Origin: JBPOIS01 sp052034295
GTDB lineage: Bacteria; Pseudomonadota; Gammaproteobacteria; Pseudomonadales; Moraxellaceae
Direction of reading: 5' to 3'
NCBI GenBank assembly: GCA_052034295.1
Contig: JBPOIS010000106.1
Span: forward strand, 1-5,962
DNA length: 5,962 bases
Notes under the pieces: generated by a model
Seen by the model: only the letters and a program-made list of their open reading frames with translations
Database searches by the model: none
What the model was told of the DNA's origin: nothing
Shown: positions 1-4,973 of the stretch, in pieces
How positions within the stretch are numbered: the first letter of the stretch is position 1
How the letters are laid out: each line of letters begins with the position of its first letter
Translations under genes and position numbers: made by a program

Positions 1-537
1 GGCGGCTTTGACCTGACGCCGTTTTATCCGGTGGAGGCCGACTGCCGGCACTGGCATCAGGTGGCCCACGACCTGTGTGTGCCGTTTGGGCCACAGGTGT
101 ATCCCGAAGTCAAGCGCTGGGGTGACGAGTATTGCTTTTTGAAACACCGGGATGAGCAGCGCGGCATCGGCGGGCTGTTTTATGACGACCTGAACGCGCA
201 CGGCTTTGGTGATTTTGCAACCTGCTTTGCCTTCATGCAGGCGGTCGGCCAGGGCTATCTGGACGGGATTTTGCCGATTTTTGACCGGCGCATGAACACC
301 CCCTACGGCGAGCGCGAGCGGGAATTCCAGATGTACCGGCGCGGTCGCTATGTGGAATACAACCTGGTCTATGACCGGGGCACGCTGTTTGGCCTGCAGT
401 CCGGCGGCCGCACCGAGTCGAGTCTGGTCAGCCAGCCGAATCTGGTGAGCTGGACCTACCGGCGCGAGGATGCGCCGGGCACGCCCGAGCACGAGCTGGT
501 GGATTTTTATTTAAAACCACGGGAGTGGCTTAATTAG
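1..537 (+). CDS. hemF: Oxygen-dependent coproporphyrinogen III oxidase, 3' part (5' end outside window)
   Basis: This enzyme oxidatively decarboxylates coproporphyrinogen III to protoporphyrinogen IX with O2, a late cytosolic step of haem synthesis. Frame 1 is open from the first base and gives 178 residues. Family proteins are about 300 residues, so roughly the first 120 are missing. The window opens inside the conserved GGFDLTPFYP segment. The family signature follows at about residues 38-66 (KRW.DEY...KHRDEQRGIGGLF.DD). His19 and His49 of the fragment fall where E. coli HemF has metal-binding His145 and His175. The late conserved block RRGRYVEYNLVYDRGTLFGLQ then GGRTES is intact, and the ending EWLN-stop is normal. 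The apparent GTG start at base 31 is internal. The TAG stop (535-537) overlaps the stop of the convergent lipoprotein gene. In Pseudomonas, hemF is directly followed by aroE; here an AT-rich lipoprotein gene separates them. The identification is secure. Confidence 0.97.
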   Translation, partial: GGFDLTPFYPVEADCRHWHQVAHDLCVPFGPQVYPEVKRWGDEYCFLKHRDEQRGIGGLFYDDLNAHGFGDFATCFAFMQAVGQGYLDGILPIFDRRMNTPYGEREREFQMYRRGRYVEYNLVYDRGTLFGLQSGGRTESSLVSQPNLVSWTYRREDAPGTPEHELVDFYLKPREWLN

Positions 538-989
538 TAACTATTGCATGTAACTATGCCAAAACCTACGTTTGTACAGTTTGTCGTAGTTATCTTGTTA
601 GATTGCCTCATAGAATCACTAAATTCTTGCAAGCTATCGTGAAACTCTGCTACCTGCTGCCGCCTTCTATTCTCATCTATTAACTCACTTTTAAGCTCTA
701 CAGAATATGAATCACAAACTCCCTGGTCAATTTCATTAGCCATGGCGGCATATCTTTTAAACCAATCATTCATAACATTTTGATTATACACATAATTATT
801 AAAGCGCTGCCTATACAAACTTCTTCCTGCAGCAGCCAAATCAGAATTAATTAGACCCCTTTTAACACAAACATCCAGCAATGTACCACTTCTAGCAAAA
901 TATTGATACTGATTAGGCTTCATCTTAGAAGAGCAGCCTATAACCAATAAAGCACCACAAAATAAAATAAATACTAGTTTAAACCTCAT
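534..989 (-). CDS. Small AT-rich outer-membrane-type lipoprotein of unknown function, probably acquired
   Basis: I do not recognise the family. The frame is open from an ATG at 1004, but that ATG overlaps a strong Shine-Dalgarno (AGGAGGAG at 1001-994). The ATG at 989 sits 4-6 nt after it and gives a cleaner signal peptide, so I choose 989 (151 residues). The N-terminus is MRFK followed by a hydrophobic stretch and the lipobox VIGC. Cys19 would be lipidated, and Ser at +2 favours outer-membrane sorting. The mature part holds four more cysteines (41, 92, 138, 148), enough for two disulfides. A charged, probably helical region spans about 93-131. The tail is Thr/Asn/Gly-rich with a C-x9-C pair just before the end. 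AT-rich codon use contrasts sharply with every neighbour. The gene is convergent with hemF (4-bp overlap) and divergent from aroE, and it has its own good promoter. The signal peptide, promoter and ribosome site make it a real gene; its function is unknown. Confidence 0.85.
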   Translation of the reverse strand: MRFKLVFILFCGALLVIGCSSKMKPNQYQYFARSGTLLDVCVKRGLINSDLAAAGRSLYRQRFNNYVYNQNVMNDWFKRYAAMANEIDQGVCDSYSVELKSELIDENRRRQQVAEFHDSLQEFSDSMRQSNKITTTNCTNVGFGIVTCNSY

Positions 990-993
990 AATA

Positions 994-1001
994 CTCCTCC
1001 T
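994..1001 (-). promoter_or_regulatory. Strong ribosome binding site deciding the lipoprotein start
   Basis: On the minus strand AGGAGGAG ends 4 nt before the ATG at 989-987. A longer reading from the ATG at 1004 would place this purine run inside codons 2-4, which argues for the shorter protein. Confidence 0.8.
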
Positions 1002-1032
1002 CATTAGAAACAGTAATCAAACTCAATTTATT

Positions 1033-1061
1033 ACTATACAAAAAAATTAAAATTTTTTCAA
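1033..1061 (-). promoter_or_regulatory. Sigma70-type promoter of the lipoprotein gene
   Basis: On the minus strand TTGAAA (1061-1056; one mismatch to TTGACA) is followed by an exact 17-nt spacer and TATAGT (1038-1033; one mismatch to TATAAT). Transcription would start near 1026, leaving a leader of about 37 nt before the ATG at 989. The spacer consists of A/T tracts and contains the inverted repeat AAAAAATT-AA-AATTTTTT (1041-1058). Such DNA is likely to be curved and is the type of sequence bound by H-NS-like silencers. That last point is inference. Confidence 0.7.
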
Positions 1062-1087
1062 CAATATCATGAAAGACGTGTTATATT
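1058..1087 (+). promoter_or_regulatory. Candidate extended -10 promoter for aroE
   Basis: On the plus strand TG-T-TATATT (1079-1087) matches an extended -10 element, with one mismatch in the hexamer. A weak -35, TCAACA (1058-1063), lies 18 nt upstream of the hexamer. A start near 1094 would leave a leader of about 22 nt before the aroE ATG. The -35 overlaps the -35 of the divergent lipoprotein promoter. A second possible -10, TATGAT, lies at 1089-1094 but has no matching -35. Confidence 0.45.
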
Positions 1088-1115
1088 TTATGATACCCTA
1101 AGTCTTAACGCCATC

Positions 1116-1916
1116 ATGTCCCGTTACGCCGTCATTGGCAACCCGATTGCCCACAGCCGTTCTCCCGAGATCCATCAGGCCTTTGCCGCACAGACCGGCA
1201 TTGCATTGAGCTATGAAAAAATCCTTGCCGCCGAGGCGGATTTTGAAGCGGAAGTGATGACCTTTTTTGCCCTGGGTGGACAGGGAATGAATGTCACTGT
1301 GCCCTTCAAGGAACGTGCCTGGCGGATGTGCAGACCGTTTCTCACCGAGCGCGCGCAGGCGGCACAGGCGGTGAACACGCTGTTTTTGCAGGACAGGGTG
1401 ATCTGGGGCGACAACACCGATGGGGCCGGGCTGGTGCAGGACCTGCAGCGGCTGGGCTGGCCCCTGCAGGGTGCACGGCTGCTGATTCTGGGCGCCGGGG
1501 GGGCCACGCGCGGGGTGATCCTGCCACTGCTGGACGCGGGCGTGGGCGAGATCTGTATTGCCAACCGCACCGTCGCCAGGGCGCAGCAACTGGTGGCCGA
1601 TTTTGCCGGGACGCGCCTGTCCGCCCTGCCCCTGACCGAACTGGCCGGTCAGTTTGATGGGGTGATCAATGCCACCTCGGCCAGCCTGCAGGGCGATGGG
1701 CTGCTGCTGCCGCCAGACCTGCAGTTTGACCGCGCCTATGAAATGGCCTACGGCAAGCCCTCGGCATTCCTGGATCAGGCCCTGCAGCGTCAGGTGCCAG
1801 TGGCCGATGGGCTGGGCATGCTGGTCGGGCAGGCCGCCGTGGCCTTTGCGCGCTGGCACGGGGTGCAGCCGGATGTGGCGGCGGTCCTGAAACAAATGCA
1901 GCACAGCCCCGGCTGA
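1116..1916 (+). CDS. aroE: Shikimate dehydrogenase (NADP-dependent)
   Basis: This cytosolic enzyme reduces 3-dehydroshikimate to shikimate with NADPH, the fourth step of the chorismate (aromatic amino acid) pathway. The 266 residues are close to the 272 of E. coli AroE. The N-terminal substrate domain opens RYAVIGNPIAHSRSP and includes NVTVPFK with catalytic Lys65, then DNTDGAG with catalytic Asp102. The cofactor domain has the glycine loop GAGGATRG (126-133) and NRT..R (Asn150-Arg155), which in this family binds the 2'-phosphate of NADP. NATS and the closing DGLGMLVGQAA helix follow. The start at 1116 matches the usual family N-terminus, where the sequence begins two or three residues before YAVIGNP. 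No good Shine-Dalgarno precedes it. In Pseudomonas this gene directly follows hemF; here it probably uses a promoter in the AT-rich block upstream. A 139-bp gap separates it from the next gene. Confidence 0.97.
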   Translation: MSRYAVIGNPIAHSRSPEIHQAFAAQTGIALSYEKILAAEADFEAEVMTFFALGGQGMNVTVPFKERAWRMCRPFLTERAQAAQAVNTLFLQDRVIWGDNTDGAGLVQDLQRLGWPLQGARLLILGAGGATRGVILPLLDAGVGEICIANRTVARAQQLVADFAGTRLSALPLTELAGQFDGVINATSASLQGDGLLLPPDLQFDRAYEMAYGKPSAFLDQALQRQVPVADGLGMLVGQAAVAFARWHGVQPDVAAVLKQMQHSPG

Positions 1917-1984
1917 TCGGGTAGACTCGGGCGCCGCAGATTTGCCGATCTGACAGGCATTGTGGCCCAGTGCACCAATGCCTG
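1915..1984. other. Two inverted repeats in the aroE-acyl-CoA dehydrogenase gap
   Basis: The first pair is GATCGG (1915-1920, overlapping the aroE stop) with CCGATC (1945-1950). The second is a perfect 9-bp pair, CAGGCATTG (1954-1962) with CAATGCCTG (1976-1984), with a 13-nt loop. Neither is followed by a T tract, so they are not standard intrinsic terminators. They could be RNA structures that stop or stabilise the aroE 3' end, or an operator for the downstream gene. I see no convincing promoter in the rest of the gap. Confidence 0.4.
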
Positions 1985-2055
1985 CGCCCTGACGATTGCG
2001 CACAATCCATTGCCTACTGACCGTTTTGGGTCTGATTGAACACGCGAGACTTGCC

Positions 2056-3873
2056 ATGCCCAGCTACAAAGCTCCCCTGCGCGACATGCGCTTCTTGATG
2101 AACGAAGTGTTTGACTACGCCGGTCACTACACCAAGCTCTCCAATGGTGCCAATGCCGACGCGGAAACCGTGGAGATGCTGCTGGAGACCATCGCCCAGT
2201 TCTGCGAAAACGAGCTGTCCCCGCTGTACCAGACCGGCGACGACGAAGGCTGCCAGTTTGACAATGGCAACGTCACCACCCCGTCTGGCTTCAAGGACGC
2301 CTACGACAACTATTGCGCGCTGGGCATGCAGGGCCTGTCCTACCCCGAGCAGTACGGTGGTCAGGGCCTGCCGATGTCGCTGAACCTGATCAAATCCGAG
2401 ATGATGGCCACCGCCAACTGGGCCTTCACCATGTACCCCGGCCTGTCGATCGGCTGCATGAACACCATCCTGCAGTTTGGTTCCGAAGCACAGAAAGACA
2501 CCTACATGCCGCCACTGGTCGAAGGCCGCTGGGCTGGCACCATGTGCCTGACCGAGCCGCAGTGTGGCACCGACCTGGGCCAGTGCAAAACCCGTGTTGA
2601 ACCGGCCGGTGATGGCACGTTCAAGATGTACGGCACCAAGATTTTCATCTCCTCGGGTGAGCATGACCTGACCGAAAACATCATCCACATCGTGCTGGCC
2701 CGCCTGCCCGATGCCCCCCAGGGCACCCGTGGCATCACCCTGTTCATCGTGCCCAAGTTCCTGATCAATGCCGACGGCTCGCTGGGTGAGCGCAACCCGG
2801 TGTTCTGCGGCTCGCTGGAACACAAAATGGGCATCAAGGCTTCGGCCACGGCCGTGCTGAACTTTGACGGCGCCACCGCCTACCAGATCGGCCCGGATCA
2901 CAAGGGTCTGGAATGCATGTTCACCTTCATGAACACCGCCCGCATCGGCACCGCCATCCAGGGTCTGGCCCACAGCGAACTGTCCTATCAGGGTGCCCTG
3001 CCCTATGCCAAGGAACGCATGTCGATGCGCGCCCTGTCCGGCAAGAAAGACCCGGAAAAAGTCGCCGACGCCATCATCCACCACGCCGATGTGCGTCGCA
3101 TGCTGCTGACCCAGAAAGCCATCGCCGAAGGCGGCCGGGCCATGATCTACTACGCCGCCCAGCTGGCCGACCGCATGACCGATGGCATTCTCAAGGGCAA
3201 CCAGAAGGAATACGACCACTGGGACGACAAGCTGGGCTTCTACACCCCGATCCTGAAGGGCTTCCTGACCGAACTGGGCCTGGAATGTGCCAACCACGGC
3301 ATGCAGGTCTATGGCGGCCACGGCTACATCAAGGAATGGGGCATGGAGCAGATCGCCCGCGATGCGCGCATTGCCACCCTGTATGAAGGCACCACCGGCG
3401 TGCAGGCGCTGGACCTGCTGGGCCGCAAGGTGCTGCTGACCAGCAAGGGCAAGGTCATCCGTGACTACACCGCCGAAATCCTCAAATTCTGCGGCAAGCA
3501 CGCCCGCAACAAGCAAATGCTGCGCTATGTGTGGGACCTGACCAAGATCTGCGCCGAGTGGAACACCCTGACCGTGCGCCTGATGCTGATGGCACGCAAG
3601 GACCGCGACGTGGTGTCGGCGGCCTCGGTGGACTACCTGATGTACTCCGGCTACGCCATGATGGCCTACTTCTGGGCACAGATGGCGGCTGTCGCCAGTG
3701 AAAAACTGGAAAACGGCGGCGCGGATGAAGCAGGCTTCTACACCGCCAAGCTGCAGACCGCCGAGTTCTACTTTGAGCGCATCCTGCCGCGCACCAAGGG
3801 CCATGCCGAAGCCATGGTCCGTCCGGCCCGCACCCTGACCCAGATGGAAATCGACCACTTCGCCTTCCAGTAA
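2056..3873 (+). CDS. Acyl-CoA dehydrogenase, ~600-residue type with extra N- and C-terminal domains
   Basis: This FAD flavoenzyme makes the trans-2,3 double bond in an acyl-CoA and passes electrons to electron-transfer flavoprotein, as in beta-oxidation. From the ATG at 2056 it has 605 residues. Residues about 3-34 (YKAPLRDMRFLMNEVF) match the short N-terminal extension of this subfamily. The dehydrogenase core follows. Its FAD/substrate motif is CLTEPQCGTD (164-173). The GGHGYIKEWGMEQIARD block is at about 420-436. YEGTTGVQ (443-450) carries Glu444, aligned with the catalytic base Glu376 of medium-chain acyl-CoA dehydrogenase. Residues about 470-605 form the extra C-terminal domain of this group. 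I prefer 2056 over the in-frame TTG at 1996 because relatives begin M-x-x-YKAPL and a weak GAGA site lies 6 nt upstream. Chain-length preference cannot be read. Related proteins are often labelled 3-methylmercaptopropionyl-CoA dehydrogenase (DmdC), but nothing nearby supports that substrate. It is probably monocistronic. Confidence 0.95.
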   Translation: MPSYKAPLRDMRFLMNEVFDYAGHYTKLSNGANADAETVEMLLETIAQFCENELSPLYQTGDDEGCQFDNGNVTTPSGFKDAYDNYCALGMQGLSYPEQYGGQGLPMSLNLIKSEMMATANWAFTMYPGLSIGCMNTILQFGSEAQKDTYMPPLVEGRWAGTMCLTEPQCGTDLGQCKTRVEPAGDGTFKMYGTKIFISSGEHDLTENIIHIVLARLPDAPQGTRGITLFIVPKFLINADGSLGERNPVFCGSLEHKMGIKASATAVLNFDGATAYQIGPDHKGLECMFTFMNTARIGTAIQGLAHSELSYQGALPYAKERMSMRALSGKKDPEKVADAIIHHADVRRMLLTQKAIAEGGRAMIYYAAQLADRMTDGILKGNQKEYDHWDDKLGFYTPILKGFLTELGLECANHGMQVYGGHGYIKEWGMEQIARDARIATLYEGTTGVQALDLLGRKVLLTSKGKVIRDYTAEILKFCGKHARNKQMLRYVWDLTKICAEWNTLTVRLMLMARKDRDVVSAASVDYLMYSGYAMMAYFWAQMAAVASEKLENGGADEAGFYTAKLQTAEFYFERILPRTKGHAEAMVRPARTLTQMEIDHFAFQ

Positions 3874-3893
3874 GACCCGGTGAAAGTCACCCG

Positions 3894-3920
3894 CAGCACG
3901 CTCCGGCGTGCTGTTTTTTT
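3894..3920 (+). terminator. Rho-independent terminator of the acyl-CoA dehydrogenase gene
   Basis: A perfect 8-bp stem CAGCACGC/GCGTGCTG (3894-3901 and 3906-3913) with a TCCG loop is followed by seven T (3914-3920), starting 20 bp after the stop codon. It is flanked by a small hairpin GGTGA-AAG-TCACC (3879-3891) and another, CGGGT-TTTG-ACCCG (3924-3937). An outer inverted repeat, ACCCGGT (3875-3881) with ACCGGGT (3922-3928), brackets the terminator. No T tract serves the minus strand, so termination of the convergent gene here is uncertain. Confidence 0.92.
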
Positions 3921-3969
3921 GACCGGGTTTTGACCCGCAACCCTCAGCAGCCGATGCGATGATCCAGCC

Positions 3970-4353
3970 TCAGGGGTGAGCCACCTCCAGCACTGCCCGT
4001 GCAGCAGCCTGTTGCGCTGGCTCGGCCTGCTGGGGATCGGCGGATTCGGGCGCACGATAATGCTCGGCATAGCGGGCCAGCACGCCCTGTTCTGCTGCGG
4101 CCGGTGCCGCCGGACTGGCTGCGGCTGCCGCAGGTGACACTACAGGTCCGGTGGGCACAGCGTTCGTCGCAACCGGGGTGGGCTGCGCTGCGGCAGGCGT
4201 GGTTTTGGTGGCAGTGTTGATCTGCAGCAAAGACGGCGGCGCTTCCTCAGGAAACCAGAAATCCATTAACGGCCAGTGTGAAGCTGCAGCCACACTCAGC
4301 AATCCGGTGCAGCCCACCAGGGCCAGCAACAGACGGGTGCGGATGCGGGACAT
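3970..4353 (-). CDS. Small Ala/Pro-rich exported or membrane-anchored protein of unknown function
   Basis: I do not recognise this 127-residue protein. The start is well supported: GGAGG (4364-4360) lies 6 nt before the ATG at 4353. The N-terminus MSRIRTR is basic and followed by a hydrophobic segment (about 8-24). This can be read as a Sec signal cleaved near AAA-SHW, as an uncleaved anchor, or as a very short lipoprotein signal, since LVGC at 12-15 fits a lipobox. Residues about 25-45 hold a Trp/Phe/Pro-rich patch. Residues 50-88 form a low-complexity Ala/Pro/Thr/Val linker, probably disordered. The last 40 residues are Ala/Gln/Glu-rich with a possible helix at VLARYAEHYR (91-100). This architecture suggests a periplasmic tether or spacer, but that is inference. 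It is convergent with the acyl-CoA dehydrogenase gene, and no convincing promoter is visible upstream. Confidence 0.7.
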   Translation of the reverse strand: MSRIRTRLLLALVGCTGLLSVAAASHWPLMDFWFPEEAPPSLLQINTATKTTPAAAQPTPVATNAVPTGPVVSPAAAAASPAAPAAAEQGVLARYAEHYRAPESADPQQAEPAQQAAARAVLEVAHP

Positions 4354-4685
4354 GACATTCCTCCAGCAGCTTGATGGACCGTGCCTGACAGACTGGCCGG
4401 GCGGAAAACTGCTTTTTCGTGGGTAAAGCCGCGCCTCGGGGATGAGCCGTGATCCGGCACGGGTTGGCCGGCAGCGGACAGGCAGCGGGATGATTCAGGG
4501 CATCTTAGCCGGGCCATGGCGTGTTGTGGGTATACAAAGCGCATGGCTTCGTCAGGGTGTATAAAAAATGCGCACAGCTGGTGCAGGATCAGCGCGCAGG
4601 CGTTTTTTTTGGCCCCAAACAATTGAAGCCGGTTTTTTCTCCCCCACATTGAACAGCACATGAGTATTTTTCAGGATTGCTGAGC
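4354..4685. other. 332-bp intergenic region between divergent genes; no gene seen
   Basis: Open frames here are short, run into neighbouring genes and lack ribosome sites or recognisable domains. Visible elements are: a tandem GGCAGCGG (4470-4477 and 4481-4488); two similar segments beginning GGGTATACAAA (from about 4528) and GGGTGTATAAA (from about 4555), the first followed by GCGCAT (4539-4544) and the second by ATGCGC (4568-4573); and two T tracts (4603-4610 and 4633-4638). The TATAAA at 4560-4565 resembles a -10 element for pspC but has no good -35. On the minus strand CTGACG and TATACC are only 15 nt apart, so a promoter there is doubtful. Confidence 0.5.
4569..4610 (+). terminator. Weak terminator-like hairpin with T8 upstream of the pspC-domain gene
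   Basis: TGCGC (4569-4573) can pair with GCGCA (4594-4598). Inside it, GCTG (4577-4580) pairs with CAGC (4590-4593) across a 3-nt bulge, with a 9-nt loop. Four bases later come eight T (4603-4610). The stem is broken and the T tract is offset, so function is uncertain. If transcription starts upstream it could attenuate entry into the pspC-domain gene. Confidence 0.3.
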
Positions 4686-4964
4686 ATGGCCCTGTCTCCG
4701 GTTTCTCCCCCGCCCGCCCCACTGGGCCAGCCGCCCAGAAAACTGCTGCGCTCCGCCAACAACCGCATGATTGCCGGGGTGATGGGCGGGATTGCCGAGT
4801 ACCTGGGCTGGAATGCCACCGTGCTGCGCCTGCTGGTGCTGGTGGTGATCGTGGTGAGTGCCACGTTCACCTTTGGTGGCACCGCGATCCTGTACCTGAT
4901 CGCGTGGATGATCATCCCGGATGGGCGCGACCCGGCCCATGTTGACCAGACGCCGAAGCACTGA
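4686..4964 (+). CDS. Small PspC-domain inner-membrane protein
   Basis: The 92-residue protein is nearly all PspC domain. After a Pro-rich N-terminal tail (about 1-17) comes RKLLRSANNRMIAGVMGGIA (18-37), EYLGW, and then two hydrophobic segments (about 47-60 and 63-78) ending in AWMIIP. This is the family pattern of R.MIAGV.GG.AEY followed by membrane spans and W.I.P. In enterobacteria PspC is an inner-membrane partner of the phage-shock stress response, but many bacteria carry stand-alone small PspC-domain proteins of unknown role, and no pspA, pspB or pspF is seen here. I choose the ATG at 4686, with AGGA (4673-4676) 9 nt upstream, over a TTG at 4677 that would abut the ribosome site. The gene ends 9 bp from the stop of the convergent ydjM-like gene. 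Confidence 0.9.
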   Translation: MALSPVSPPPAPLGQPPRKLLRSANNRMIAGVMGGIAEYLGWNATVLRLLVLVVIVVSATFTFGGTAILYLIAWMIIPDGRDPAHVDQTPKH

Positions 4965-4973
4965 TCCGTCCCT

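Noticed and set aside
990..1004. Upstream ATG (1004) for the lipoprotein gene
   Set aside because: Its first codons are the Shine-Dalgarno of the ATG at 989, and no ribosome site precedes it.
528..1115. Target-site duplication flanking the AT-rich block
   Set aside because: Only the trivial CTTAA is shared between the two edges (529-533 and about 1103-1107), too short to claim a duplication or attachment site.
1996..2055. 20-residue N-terminal extension of the acyl-CoA dehydrogenase from a TTG
   Set aside because: Relatives start at the M-x-x-YKAPL segment, and the extension has no conserved feature or ribosome site.
1098..2057. Minus-strand frame of 319 codons opposite aroE
   Set aside because: Same antisense artefact: the product is His/Gln/Gly-rich without motifs, and aroE on the plus strand has all its active-site residues.
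2014..3858. Stop-free minus-strand frame of 614 codons opposite the acyl-CoA dehydrogenase gene
   Set aside because: It mirrors a gene with intact catalytic motifs. In GC-rich DNA strong third-position bias removes antisense stops, and the translation (Gly/His/Val/Gln-rich) has no recognisable domain.
4151..4426. 91-codon plus-strand frame opposite the small exported protein
   Set aside because: It overlaps the better-supported minus-strand gene, which has a strong ribosome site and export signal; this frame has neither.
4470..4488. Tandem GGCAGCGG repeat as an operator
   Set aside because: Two 8-bp copies with an 11-bp period in GC-rich DNA can arise by chance, and no promoter is positioned next to them.
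4296..4661. 121-codon minus-strand frame through the intergenic region
   Set aside because: It has no ribosome site or domain, is rich in Cys, Pro and Ser as expected of random GC-rich translation, and runs into the start of the exported-protein gene in another frame.
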